A stretch of DNA of 64,000 nucleotides from Forficula auricularia (lineage: Eukaryota; Arthropoda; Insecta; Dermaptera; Forficulidae): the NCBI GenBank assembly GCA_024734495.1, contig JALMQS010000082.1, positions 377,882-441,881 on the forward strand, given 5' to 3'. The stretch's first letter is position 1. The number at the start of each line of letters is the position of its first letter. The notes below the pieces were generated by a model that was not told the DNA's origin, made no database searches, and worked only from the letters and a program-made list of their open reading frames with translations. Positions 31,669 to 43,589 of the stretch are shown one piece after another. The position numbers and the translations under genes are program-made.

Positions 31669-32117
31669 ATAAATTTTAATTTTCTCATTAATATATCAAA
31701 GAATAATTGATACGTCAACAAGAATTATTTTGACCGCGCTGATTTGAAAAAAAGATATTTTTATCTCGCGAGACTACTGCGGATTACGCTATTGGAGTCT
31801 GCGGAGTATTAAGTCTGGACCAAGAGAGAAAAAGATGTAATCCACTTAGCTACAATCCAACGTCATTTCGCGTTTAGCCCGCTAGACATTCGGATGGATC
31901 ACCGAGTGAAATATCTTTTTTCAAATCAGCGCGGTCAAAATAATTCTTGTTGACGTATCAATTATTCTTTGATATATTAATGAGAAAATTAAAATTTATT
32001 TAATATCATTATTTCAAGTTAGAAATATATAAGTTCAAATATTATTTTCACTCAATATTTGACAAAAATTCCCTACATTAGAGTCGCGATCGAATAAAAT
32101 GTAGAAAACCTTCAGTT
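31669..32117. mobile_element. 449-bp fold-back insertion within ORF1
   Basis: Flanked by the 12-bp duplication AAACGGTTCATC (31657-31668 and 32118-32129). It contains inverted copies of TAATATATCAAAGAATAATT and GACCGCGCTGATTTG around a core with TCTCGCGAGACTACTGCGG, and a unique tail ending AACCTTCAGTT. Same family as 33067-33974. Confidence 0.75.
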
Positions 32118-32129
32118 AAACGGTTCATC

Positions 32130-32575
32130 CTCCCCGCTTTAAGAATTTTATAAGGAGAAGTGCAGAAGCAATTTTCTAGAAATCATTTGCATCTAATTCT
32201 TGAGGATAGTTTCTAACTACTCCTATTCTAGTAGTAAAAAATAAGGGAATATATCCGGTGTATTCAGAATTTTCCAGTATAGGGTCTTTAATGAATGCAT
32301 TTGCATCAGTTGAGGTTTGGAACTGGATTCTAATTTTGAATTTGTTAATTTGTGAGATTCCAAGGATAGAGTGGTTGAATTTATCCATATTTTGGTAAAT
32401 AAATTTACCAAACACCATTGGGTGGATAGGTTTAGATATTGTTTTGGATTTGATTTCATCAATATCTCCAAATAGAGTATCTTCATCTATGAGAATTTCA
32501 TTTCCATCCTTATCGATAAAATATTTAATTGTGATTTTTTTTTCTAAGAAAATGAAAAATGGTCCAGTATCATAT
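32130..32575 (-). pseudogene. LINE ORF1 (gag-like), N-terminal part
   Basis: The frame reads KPIHPMVFGKFIYQNMDKF, then FKIRIQFQTSTDANAFI and VVRNYPQELDANDF, and stops. One base of frameshift at about 32178 would continue as LENCFCTSPYKILKAGRMNR, leading straight into the zinc-knuckle half. KILKAGRMNR resembles the PRE_C2HC-like region of Jockey-type gag proteins. The 12-bp flank shared by both halves marks the later insertion. It is broken by one frameshift and one insertion. Confidence 0.65.
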
Positions 32576-33066
32576 TTTTCTTTACATAGCCTAAAATTAC
32601 AAAAAAAAAAAACTGAACAACTTTCATTGAAATTATTTTTTTATACGACATCAAATAAACAAAATATTAAATCAATTAGATTTGAAAAAATTCCAAATAA
32701 TAATTATTCTTAACAATTATTCAACATAATTATTAAATAATAATGATCAAATATTTAATTATAAAATAAATAATTTAATAATAATTAATATTTTTATAAT
32801 TTTCCGACTATGTTCTGTGACATTCCAGAGTGTATCGCAAGTGTTCTGGATGAATTCCAGTTCCAATTTTCTTATTTATTTTAACAGATTTTACAACACA
32901 ATAAAATGAAGCTTGTGAGGGTATATTCCTATCAGGAATACGCTCGGCAACCATTTCAATGGCAGTCCCATAACACTTCTTTCATATTGCCCATAAATTA
33001 AGGCCATTTCAATTCTGTCCTAAAAAAAATACTCAATTTTTATTATAGTAAAACAATATAACTATC

Positions 33067-33974
33067 TAAATTTTAATTTTCCTCATTAAAATATCAAAGA
33101 ATAATTGATATGTCAACGAGGATTATTTTGACCGAGGTAATTTGAAAAAAGATATTTTTATCTCGCGAGACTACTGCGGATTACGCTATTGGAGTCTGCG
33201 GAGTATTAATTCTGGACCAAGAGAAAAAAGATGTGATCCACTTAGCTACAATCCAACGTCATTTCGCGTATAGCCCGCTAGACATTCGGATGGATCACCA
33301 AGTGAATTTGAAATGTCAGATGTTATATATTCGATCTCCCAGTCCAGAGCGCTAGATCTATTAGCATGTATGTTAGATGCCTGCCATTAATTAACTGAAG
33401 GTTTTCTACATTTGATTCAATCGCGAATCTAATGTAGGGAATTTTTGTCAAATATTGAGTGAAAATAATATTTGAACTTATATATTTCTACTTGAAATAA
33501 TGATATTAAATAAATTTTAATTTTCCTCATTAATATATCAAAGAATAATTGATAGGTCAACGAAGATTATTTTGACCGCGCTGATTTGAAAAAGATATTT
33601 TTATCTCGCGAGACTACTGCGGATTACGCTATTGATGTCTAACGGGCTATACGCGAAATGACGTTGGATTGTAGCTAAGTGGATGACATCTTTTACTCTC
33701 TTGGTCCAGAATTAATACTCCGCAGACTCCAATAGCGTAATCCGCAGTAGTCTCGCGAGATAAAAATATCTTTTTTCAAATCAGCGCGGTCAAAATAATC
33801 CTCGTTGACGTATCAATTATTCTTTGATATATTAATGAGGAAAATTATAATTTATTTAATATCATTATTTCAAGTTAGAAATATATAAGTTCAAATATTA
33901 TTTTCACTCAATATTTGACAAAAATTCCCTACATTAGATTCGCGATTGAATCAAATGTAGAAAACCTTCAGTTA
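33067..33974. mobile_element. Nested complex fold-back element
   Basis: Inserted in the TIR element at ATATAACTATCT (33049-33060 and repeated at about 33975). It comprises one partial unit (33067-33395) and a large inverted repeat (33398-33974) in which the CTGAAGGTTTTCTACATT end and the TCGCGAGACTACTGCGGATT core occur in both orientations. No coding sequence. Confidence 0.65.
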
Positions 33975-35384
33975 ATATAACTATCTACTAGATTGACAAG
34001 AGAAATAAACTTTTTTAAACTCGAGAATTTTAAGTAGTTCTATTAAGTAGAAAATAATCTCTTAAATCTGAGTAAAGAAGTTTTAATATCATTATAAACC
34101 CTTATTTTCATTGTTGTGACTTTTCAATTTAAAACTTATTTATTTAATCATTATTATTTGATAATTAAGTTAAATAATTGTTAAAAATAATTATTAAGAA
34201 TTTTTTGACATCTAATTGATTCATGTATTTTGTTTATTTGTTTTCGTATAAAAAATCGTTTTTATGAAAGTTGTTCAGTTTTTTTTGTAAAATTTGGTGA
34301 CGCAAATAAAATATAGGTTTTCATTTAAAAAACACAACTTGACCTTAAAATACCCTTGAAAGATTGTTCTGCGTCGACAAACAATAGCGTAGTTTAGTTT
34401 GCCCCTCGATATAAATAAACTTTTATTTGAAACTTTTTTCCATATAATGCATTGTTTTTGATTTATAAGACTGTCTGAAGATAAAAAAACTCACCCGGTA
34501 TATCTACCTAAATAAAGTAGGCCTACAGTTAAGGAAAATAATTTTAAAATTGTCTTTTGTTTCTGAGATGTTTTTTGCCGCTAAATTTCGGACACGTTTT
34601 TTTCACTAGACTGAACCCAATTCAAAAAAATCATCAAAATCGGTTCACAATTGGCGGAGATATCGGGTAACATAAACAAAAAAGAAACAAAAAAAAACAA
34701 AAAACAGTTTTTTTTATCTAGTTAAAATTTGATGAGGCTTCTTAAAACATGAAAAATGTTTTATGCGAGACTTAAAAAAGAAAAATATTCGGTCAAAACA
34801 ATACTTATATATACAATATAACACACATGTATAATAATCATATATGTTTATTTGCTTCAAGCAGAGGATAACCTCATTATTTTCTCCTTACTAGTGATAT
34901 AATATTTATAAGTACTTACAATAATATGCTTCAGGTCCCGTGTTGTTTCAAAGACGAGTTGCTTTTGGGGGTGGAAAATTTACTATTAATATATTAATTA
35001 AGGATTTCTGGTAAAATTTTTGTCTAGTTCTGGAATTTTAATGGTAGGTACTGAATTCCAAGTTGTTTTTATTTATGCTCAAAACTCAAAAACTCACTAG
35101 AGGCGCCCTCTTCTCTACTGGAGAAATTCAACAACAGTAGAGGCGCTTGTTATCAGTGACTAGATAACCATATATTGACGACAATGAATTTAACGCCATT
35201 TTATTCCTAACTTTCTTAGGGCTGCCTAGGCAAATAAACTTTAATCACACATTTCAATTAATTACGGGAAATTTTTTTTTAGAGTTTGTACAATATAATT
35301 CCGTGCCTTATTTTTTATTATTTTAAATAGTCTGTCTTTTTTGCGCCAAATTCAATTTTTAAGTTATTATTATTTTATTTGTTC

Positions 35385-36030
35385 CATTTAATTTTTTTGA
35401 AGTCGCTATTATTTTTTTTTATAAATTTTTTTTCTCTTTTTAGTGATGTTATTAACAGTGACTTAATATAATACCTTGCATGCATCTCGTAAGAGAAAGC
35501 GTCGGGCGAATGAATCAGAAAATGATAATAAAATTCATTTCATAAATATAGAAATTCTCTCGAAACGTTTGGGGGTTTTAAATGAATGTTTTAAGATTTT
35601 TTTATAAAATATTTTATTTATTATAATTTCGATTATTTGGTCATAAGAATTGGAGATTTACGATATTTCGTCATTGATCATATAATCAGAACTTTACCAA
35701 ATTAATATGGTACCGCCCCTAAGCTACACTCTTTTCAATAAAACAAGAATCATTAAAATCGGTTAAAAGAAGTTATGCCTGAACAAACATATCAAAAAAA
35801 GGTCCTTTAACAATGAAAAAAAGGGGACTAATCGGAAACTAGACTAGAGACATTTTTTCGCTTATAACTCGAAAATAATGAAAAAAACGGGACTGAACCC
35901 AATAACCCAATGCAAAAAAATCATCATAATCGGTTAACAATTGGCGGAGATATGAGGTAACATAGACACACAAAAAAGAAAAAAAATCCCTAGAATTGAG
36001 AACCTCCTTCTTTTTTGAAGTCGGCTAAAA
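35385..36030 (-). repeat. Dispersed repeat FB-B with basic-peptide module (unit A)
   Basis: Ends in GAACCTCCTTC and GAAGTCGGCT. The module reads RKRKRRANESENDNKI at about 35485. Duplicated at 41405-42055 as part of unit B. Confidence 0.6.
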
Positions 36031-36208
36031 AAATAAAAAATAAAAACCCTGAGGCTATTTGGAATTTTCTTATTTCCGGATGAAAATTTGTGAAAGCATA
36101 TGTGATTGTGAAATTAATTGTTTTTTTTATTTTAAATTACACTAATAGATCATTACAATAATTATTATATATTAGAATTTAATTAATTAAAGGTATTTTT
36201 CTATAAAA

Positions 36209-36219
36209 TAATTTATTTG
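36209..36219 (-). terminator. Polyadenylation signal of the F-box gene
   Basis: TTTATT on the plus strand gives AATAAA on the minus strand, about 25-30 bases downstream of the F-box stop codon at 36244-36246. Confidence 0.5.
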
Positions 36220-36243
36220 AATATCAATTTCATGCTCTTAAAT

Positions 36244-36921
36244 TTATTCGATTTCTTCTTTCTCTTCGATTCTTCTGTTTACATCCCATTTTTTGTGTTC
36301 ATTTAATTCATCCCATTTGAAATTCCTTGTGGTTTGAACGAATGCTCTAGCCCTATCTACCAAATAAGGAAGCGGACTATGGTATGTGATCATTAAAAGA
36401 TGAAACTCTACTACTTGGGCCTTATCCATGAAGCCGCATTCACTTTCAAAACGAATATGGTTGTATGCCAGATATGAAAGTTTCTTGCACATATCTAAAG
36501 GGATCAAGCCAGGTTGGCTAAGCATAAAGCAGCCATCCAGATGCACGGTTTCCAGGGTTTCATGGTTCTCCCAGAGAAACGGAAACAGGTGCGCGTCCGT
36601 CAGCCAATGACACCCACGCAAATCCAATACACGAAGGTTTCTACAATTGTGATGGAAAATTCCAATTTGTTCCAGTGTCACCTGATGGATACTCAAGTCT
36701 TCTTTAATCACCTCATCCACGTTTCTAAAAAATTTGATTGTTTTCATCTTTCTTATATACTCTAGGACTATATTTTGTAAATGTGTATTATTTATTTGTA
36801 GGAGATTCAATAATTCATGCGCTGTCAGTTCGGGGAAGATGTGGTTGTGGACGATCTCCGGAAAGAGATCCAGCAACAGATTCATCTCGTTCATGGCCAT
36901 AAAAAAATTAACCTGAAACAA
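36244..36921 (-). CDS. F-box/leucine-rich-repeat protein exon
   Basis: The open frame ends in TAA at 36244-36246. At its 5' side the minus strand reads TTTGTTTCAG then GTTAATTTTTTTATGGCC, so an acceptor lies just upstream. ATG at about 36900 (MAMNEMNLLL) is the likely start, and residues before it may be UTR. An F-box-like helix bundle (LFPEIVHNHIFPELTAHELL) covers the first ~50 residues. Three leucine-rich repeats follow: LRVLDLRGCHWLTDAHLFP, LETVHLDGCFML and KKLSYLAYNHI. The C-terminus is charged. Such proteins are substrate receptors of SCF ubiquitin ligases. It is short (about 215 aa) but without internal stops, and unlike its two broken copies it appears intact. Confidence 0.75.
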   Translation of the reverse strand: MFQVNFFMAMNEMNLLLDLFPEIVHNHIFPELTAHELLNLLQINNTHLQNIVLEYIRKMKTIKFFRNVDEVIKEDLSIHQVTLEQIGIFHHNCRNLRVLDLRGCHWLTDAHLFPFLWENHETLETVHLDGCFMLSQPGLIPLDMCKKLSYLAYNHIRFESECGFMDKAQVVEFHLLMITYHSPLPYLVDRARAFVQTTRNFKWDELNEHKKWDVNRRIEEKEEIE

Positions 36922-37042
36922 AATTAATATTAATTTTTAGAAGGGAAGCGAACCCCAAAATTTGAAAAACTACAGTAGATCAACGATCATCGGAAACAAT
37001 TTGGGAGTGGAGATGTTCGGATAATCGATCATTTACATACAA

Positions 37043-39910
37043 TGCCGGGTGAGTTTTTTAATTTGAGACAGTCCTATAACTCAAAAACAATACATTATAT
37101 GGAAAAAAGTTTCAAATAAAAGATTATTTACCTATATCAAGGGGGGAACTAAACAAAGCTATTCTTTGTCGACCTACAACAAGCTTTCAAGGGTATTTCA
37201 TGGTCAACTTCTGTTTTTTAAATGGAAAACCTATATTTTTCTTTACATCGCCTAAATTTACAACCATTAAGTAGAAAATAATCTCTTAAATCTGAGTATA
37301 AAGAAGTTTTAATGTCATTATAAACCCTTATATTCATTGTTGTGACTTTTCAATTTAATAATTATTTATTTAATCATTATTATTTGATAATAATAATCCT
37401 TCAATACGGGTAGTGATCACCGACTTCTAAAAGCAAAATTCCATTTTGATAGAGCTTCTGCTAGGATCACTATTAGAAAAGGAAGAAAACCTAGAACAAC
37501 AATCATAAATGTCGATAGAGTAAAAGATATGTGGAGGCCACCACATTTTCCGAACTGCAAGATCTAAATGACGATTATGAAAATCTTATAAAAACATTAG
37601 GGAAAATAAAAAAGGAGGCGCAAGTCGCAGCGCCGAACCACTCATCACTACGAATTACACCTGAAACAAGCAAGCTCCTGAAAGAGAGAAAAACAATTAA
37701 AAGGGATCCCGCAATCTAATAAAAATGTGCGCCTTAAACAAACTCTGTCGAATGAAGGTCAAAGAAGATATAGACCCCTTCAAGAGAAAACGACTGCTCG
37801 AGGCGGCTGAGTCAAAACTCAGCATAAAAAGAACAGCACGATCGATCTTGGACTATAGACACATGATTCCTTGTCTAAAGGTGAGGGATGAAAAAAGAAC
37901 AACTGGAAAAGATGAAATGGAAGAAACAATCAGACAATTCTATACAGACCTGTATAAATCATCCCAACATCAATCTTCTCGTGACAAAACACCTACTTCA
38001 GTTCCCTGCTTCCTTACCTCGGAAAAAAGTAGAACGATCGAGAATCTACCAAACGGTAAAACTCCAGGAGAAGACGGGATAACGCCAGAGATCTTAAAAG
38101 CATGTGGCTATCCCATTTATCGTGCCTTGACCTCCAGATTTACTCGTTATTTAAACGAAAAAAGGGTTCCAAACTCATGGAAAACATCCGCCGCCGTCAT
38201 TTTATATAAAAAGTGAGACAGAGAAGATTTAAATAACTACCGACCCATCACTTTACTGCCGACAATATACAAGATTTTTACATCTTGCCTGTATTCTAGA
38301 ATCCGTTCAACACTAGATTTCCACCAACCAATCGAACAATCTGGTTTTAGGAAAGGCTTTAGTACATTGGATAACATCAATACATGTACAAGACTCATCG
38401 AGGTCTGTCGGGATGGTATACCAGTTACATCTAGTTCTGACCTTCATCAATTACAAGAAAGCTTTTGATTCCGTGGAACCCAAATATATTTGGAGCGCCC
38501 TGGAAGATCAGGGAGTGGAAGGCGACTATATCGACTTTTTAGCATAGTGCTACACTGGATGCTCAACGAAATTTAAACCATTTCTCAAAGAAGTAGCGGT
38601 GCAGGTGGAAAAGGGAGTTCGGCAGGGAGATCCGGTATCCCCAAGTTTATTCTCTGCATGTTTGGAATCGGTGATGAGGCGATGCTCTTGGGAAAACTAC
38701 GGCATAAACGTCAATGGGCGAAAATTGAATCATTTAAGATTTGCCGATGACATTGTTCTCATAACAGATTCACCAGGGGATGCAACTGAAATGCTAAACC
38801 AATTAAACCAAGAAGGAAAAAATTGTCATCAATATCGCCAAGACAAAGTTTATGAGAAACTTCTTATCGTCTAATGAGCCGGTATACCTGGAAAACCATC
38901 CTCTGGAAGAAGTCGAGGAATATATATATTTGGGGAGACTTTTAAACATGAAGAACGACTTTGCACCCGAACTTCAAAGAAGACGGAAAGCTGGCTGGGC
39001 CGCGTATAGTAAATTCGCACCGTGTTTGAGACGTCCAAAGATAAAAAACTTAAAGCTGATCTATTCAATTCAACAGTGTTGCCTGCCCTTAGTTATGGCT
39101 GTGAAGCGTGGACCTTAACGAAGGCGCACGAAAACAAAATAAATGTCATCCAGGCGGCAATCGAAAGAAGATTGGTCGGCTTAAGCCTCCGCTGTCAAGG
39201 CATGCTTGGGCTGCACAATCGGGATATACGCGAAATGTCGGGGGTAAGAGATATGCTACAATATTCTCTCAGGCGAAAACACGATTGGGCAGGTCATCTT
39301 GCCAGGAGAGAGGATGAAAGATGGAGCCTGGCAGTGCAGCTATGGATACCCCGTGAAAAGATAAGACCCCTCGGGAGACCGCCAATCCGCTGGGCATACT
39401 CCCTGAATAGGAGCATTCCCATTAGAGCGACAAATAGCCAAACTATCATGGAGCACTGGACTACGATAGCCAAAAACAGAGACAGATGGAAATATTCTTG
39501 GGACCCGCATGCAACGAATCGACGCATCGAATAACGGGTCGTCTAAGTATCTAAGTAAGTAAGTATTTGATAATTAAGTTAAATAATTGTTAAAAATAAT
39601 TATTAAGAATTTTTTTGACATCTAATTGATTCATGTATTTTGTTTATTTGTTTACGTTTAAAAAATAGTTCTTATGAAAGTTGTTCAGTTTTTTTTGTAA
39701 AATATGGTGACGCAAATAAAAATATAGTTTTCATTTAAAAAACACAACTTGATCTTAAAATACCCTTGAAAGATTGTTCTGCGTCGACAAACAATAGCGT
39801 AGTTTAGTTTTCCCCTCGACATAAATTAACTTTTATTTGAATTTTTTTTCATATAATGCCCTGTTTTTGAGTTATAAGACTGTCTTAAGATAAAAAACTC
39901 ACCCGGTATA
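37043..39910. mobile_element. CCGGGTGAG TIR element, copy in unit B
   Basis: Left end GCCGGGTGAG near 37044, right end ACCCGGTATA at 39901-39910. The element's own sequence is 37043-37390 and 39566-39910, and an RTE lies between. Much of the interior (including the HTH remnant) is absent here. Confidence 0.7.
37391..39565 (+). pseudogene. RTE-like non-LTR retrotransposon, 5'-truncated and broken
   Basis: Frames read in order: LEAAESKLSIKRTARSI, then NLPNGKTPGEDGITPEIL (RT motif 1), NNYRPITLL (motif 2), EQSGFRKGFSTLDNI, KGVRQGDPVSPSLFSACL, FADDIVLI (catalytic Asp pair at 38746-38751), EYIYLGRLL, ALSYGCEAWTLTKA and GRPPIRWAYS. It ends with GTAAGTAAGTA, the short tandem repeat typical of RTE 3' ends. 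TATTTGATAA flanks both sides. At least four frameshifts/stops (near 37720, 38216, 38468, 38870) break the ORF and the endonuclease is lost. Confidence 0.9.
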
Positions 39911-40339
39911 TCTACCTAAATAAACTAGGCCTACAGTTTAGGAAAATAATTTTAAAATTGTCTTTTGTTTCTGAGATGTGTTTTTTTGCCGCTAAATTTC
40001 GCACACGTTTTTTTCACTAGACTGAACCCAATTCAAAAACATCATCAAAATCGGTTCACAATTGGCGGAAAAATGAGGTAACATAAAGAAAAAAAACAGA
40101 CGAATTGAGAACTTCCTCCTTTTTTGAAGACGGTTAAAAATGGCATTTTGGCATAAAATATGTATTTTGAAACTGATTTTTTCAAGTTGGTTCTCTATTT
40201 TTGTTCATTATGTTGTAAATTGATTGTAGAAAAAAAATCAAGCGTAATTATATTTTTATATTTAAAGGTCGCTCGAAAACGTAATTCATTGAATTACTAA
40301 AAAAATCTTTGATTGTAAAGTTTTTATTTTGTCGAGTTG

Positions 40340-40560
40340 AATCATAAAAAGAAATATAGAGGTTGTCCTCTGCTTGATGCAAATAAACATACAGACATAT
40401 ACATCAAATATATATTATTTAAATGTTTGTGACTATAGTTTCGAAGGCTTGGCCTTCATCATCAGTATTTTTTAAAATTATTAATATTATTTTTCATGAG
40501 GACAGTATCACGTGGATATTGAACATTTTCATTCTTACTTATAGCAGACAAATAAGAAAC
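40340..40560 (-). repeat. Single-arm copy of the hammerhead-like fold-back
   Basis: Shares GTCCTCTGCTT, GCAAATAAACATACA and GACTATAGTTTCGAAGGC with 3505-3690. Lies in a segment present in unit B but absent from unit A. Confidence 0.65.
40431..40465 (-). ncRNA. Hammerhead-ribozyme-like motif
   Basis: Minus strand: CTGATGA, extra T, GAAGG paired perfectly to CCTTC, GAAAC, TATA, GTC. Relative to the 3639 and 3900 copies (GAGGG/CCTTC) the G-U wobble is a Watson-Crick A-T pair here, so pairing is kept. Confidence 0.4.
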
Positions 40561-42256
40561 TTTTAAAAAATTCATGTATTATGAGCTGAAATTTTCAGGT
40601 GCTTATTATTATTATTATTCTATTATAGATATAGAAACAATTTTAGATATAGAATATAAATTTTTTTTGAAAAAGATGAAAAATGATTTCTTTTTCATTT
40701 TTGAATTTTTAAAATTCTTGAGCGATTTTTTTATCTAGCTAAAATTTGATGAGGCTTCTTAAAACATGAAAAATGTTTTATGCGAGACTTAAACAAGAAA
40801 AATATTCGGTCAAAATAATACCTATATATACAATATACACATGTATAATAATCATATGAGTTTATTTGCTTCAAGCAGAGGATAACCTCATTATTTTCTC
40901 CTTACTAGTGATATAATATTTATAAGTACTTACAATAATATGCTTCAGGTCCCGTGTTGTTTCAAAGACGAGTTGCTTTTGGGGGTGGAAAATTTACTAT
41001 TAATATATTAATTAAGGATTTCTGGTAAAATTTTTGTCTAGTTCTGGAATTTTAATGGTAGGTACTAGAATTCCAAGTTGTTTTTATTTATGCTCAAAAC
41101 TCAAAAACTCACTAGAGGCGCCCTCTTCTCTTCTGGAGAAATTCAACAACAGTAGAGGCGCTTGTTATCAGTGACTAGATAACCATATATTGACGACAAT
41201 GAATTTAACGCCATTTTATTCCTAACTTTCTTAGGGCTGCCTAGGCAAATAAACTTTAATCACACATTTTAATTAATTACGGGAAATTTTTTTTTTAGTA
41301 TTTGTACAATATTATTCCGTGCCTTATTTTTTATTATTTTAAATAGTCTGTCTTTTTTGCGCCAAATTCAATTTTTAAGTTATTATTATTTTATTTGTTC
41401 CATTTAAATTTTTTGAAGTCGGTTTTATTTTTTTTTATAAAAATTATTTTTTCTTTTTCTCTTTTTAGTGATGTTATTAATAGTGACTTAATATAATACC
41501 TTGCATGCATCTCGTAAGAGAAAGCGTCGGGCGAATGAATCAGAAAATGATAATAAAATTCATTTCATAAATATAGAAATTCTCTCGAAACGTTTGGGGG
41601 TTTTAAATGAATGTTTTAAGATTTTTTATAAAATATTTTATTTATTATAATTTCGATTATTTGGTCATAAGAATTGGAGATTTACGATATTTCGTCATTG
41701 ATCATATAATCAGAACTTTACCAAATTAATATGGTACCGCCCCTAAGCTACACTCTTTTCAATAAAACAAGAATCATTAAAATCGGTTAAAAGAAGTTAT
41801 GCCTGAACAAACATATCAAAAAAGGTCCTTTAACAATGAAAAAAAGGGGACTAATCGGAAACTAGACTAGAGACATTTTTTCGCTTATAACTCGAAAATA
41901 ATGAAAAAAACGGGACTGAACCCAATAACCCAATGCAAAAAAATCATCATAATCGGTTAACAATTGGCGGAGATATGAGGTAACATAGACACACAAAAAG
42001 AAAAAAAAATCCCTAGAATTGAGAACCTCCTTCTTTTTTGAAGTCGGCTAAAAAAATAAAATAAAAACCCTGAGGCTTTTGGAATTTTCTTATTTCCGGA
42101 TGAAAATTTGTGAAAGCATATGTGATTGTGAAATTAATTGTTTTTTTTTATTTTAAATTACACTAATAGATCATTACAATAATTATTATATATTAGAATT
42201 TAATTAAAAAAAGGTATTTTTCTATAAAATAATTTATTTGAATATCAATTTCATGC

Positions 42257-42423
42257 TCCTAAATTTATTCGATTTCTTCTTTTCTCTTCGATTCTTCTGT
42301 TTACATCCCATTTTTTGTGTTCATTTAATTCATCCCATTTGAAATTCCTTGTGGTTTGAACGAATGCCCTAGCCCTATCTACCAAATAAGGAAGCGGACT
42401 ATGGTATGTGATCATTAAAAGAT
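42257..42423 (-). pseudogene. F-box gene 3' fragment
   Basis: Matches the last ~55 codons of 36244-36921. One extra T in TTCTTCTTTTCTC shifts the frame near the C-terminus. Coding stops abruptly at ATTAAAAGAT, where the sequence switches to unrelated DNA and a C-run. Confidence 0.8.
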
Positions 42424-43589
42424 ATATTGATAATTATTAACCCCCCCCTCCCCTCACCACTCAAAAATTAAATATTCAATTCGCTTTACTTTGTGCACAG
42501 AAAAAGAAATCAATCACATCTTATTTGATTTATATATTATTTGTTTATTTTTTAATAATTTGCCACTTTTTTATAATTTTTAAAAATCTAAATTTTGTTA
42601 TTCTTATTTTTTGATTTTTACAAAATTAAACGACTTAAGACACGCATGCCCATATGAGTATCTCATGGTAATACTGGATGGAGCAGCCTGTCATACAAAC
42701 AACACCTGATCTCTTTTAAATATTTGGAGCCTTATATCGATTATCGATCCCAAATTTAAAAAAAAATGATATAATATAATTCTCCTCCTCACATGATACC
42801 ACTTATTTAAATAAATCTATTTCCAAACAAAAAATATCACAATGCTGTAGATTATAGAAAAAAAAATACTTCCAGATTCATATCTAGAGCCTCATTTCTG
42901 TAGCTGTGTCAGGACGAAAATGAGGCGAAACTTTTAAGAGACTATGTATTTTCGGGAGTTTACAGGTATACATTTGGAGTGTGGTTTTTTAAGAGGAATA
43001 AAATTTTTGGACCGAAACGCCGCCCGCCAGGGCCGAGCTTCGAGGGCGTGCCGAAGGCACGCACGAAAAGCTCGTAATAATATAATGTCAGCCTGATGCA
43101 AACCACTTACGGCCCCGTACTTGGGCCCCTGGTTCTAGTTTAGGAATTAGATAAATTAAAAATACCCTTGTCATGTGGTAAGCAGACAGTAATATCGATG
43201 CAGTGGAGTGTATAATAAATATAATATTATATAAAAAATATAATTCTCTTTATTATATATATTCTCATTGCCAATTAGCAGTGAGAGCCTAACAGACGTA
43301 TATTTCTTGTTCAATTGTATAACATTTAACCTAATAACCTAACAAGCGTTAATATAAATTGTTTCTTTGATTTTGTTTATTCATTTTCATTATTTTTAAT
43401 TGATTTTACTTTGATTTTTTGTTTCTACTGACGTGTTCGCGTTCGAACTTATTTGACCAACTTGATGAGCTCGTTAAATTATTATCAAGAGAAAATAATG
43501 AGAATGTCCTTTGTTTGAAAAAAATAAACTCATACCTATAAATATATAAGGAAGTTCACAGAGACCCCACTCCCTGGCTTTCAAGCTCT
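42424..43589. other. Non-coding sequence in the duplicated block
   Basis: AT-rich sequence with a GC-rich hairpin (GCGTGCC/GGCACGC, about 43043-43060). No gene seen. It recurs at 58292-59468. Confidence 0.5.

Larger units (their letters stand above)
30491..32575 (-). mobile_element. ORF1-only non-LTR retroelement (HAL1-like)
   Basis: On the minus strand: a 5'-truncated start near 32575, a gag-like ORF1, about 300 bp of 3' UTR (30511-30815) and a poly(A) tail (T-run 30491-30509). TATTTTTCTTT-like sequence borders both sides. No endonuclease or reverse transcriptase follows ORF1 before the tail. It sits inside the TIR element, between CTATATTTTTC and TTTACATAGCC, which are contiguous in the other copy. 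Confidence 0.65.
30295..34502. mobile_element. CCGGGTGAG TIR element, copy in unit A, twice interrupted
   Basis: Left end ACCGGGTGAG at 30296, right end ACCCGGTA at 34502. The element's own sequence is 30295-30490, 32576-33066 and 33975-34502. The interior segment 32815-33020 (reverse) contains the HTH transposase remnant discussed at 5745-5870. Confidence 0.75.
30185..36932. repeat. Tandem segmental duplication, unit A
   Basis: Sequence from TTTTTAGAAGGGAAGCGAACC at 30185 through the TIR element, its right flank and the repeat before the F-box exon matches unit B (36933-42422) once later insertions are removed. Unit A holds the intact F-box exon. Insertions specific to A: the ORF1-only retroelement (30491-32575) and the fold-back (33067-33974). 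Confidence 0.8.
36933..42422. repeat. Tandem segmental duplication, unit B
   Basis: Starts TTTTTAGAAGGGAAGCGAACC and follows unit A through the TIR element (37043-39910), its flank and the FB-B repeat to the first ~170 bp of the F-box 3' end. It then breaks off at ATTAAAAGAT. Specific insertions: the RTE (37391-39565) and about 590 bp around the hammerhead-like repeat (40140-40730). Confidence 0.8.

Noticed and set aside
39294..39527. Minus-strand 77-codon ORF
   Set aside because: It is a shadow of the RTE coding frame on the plus strand.
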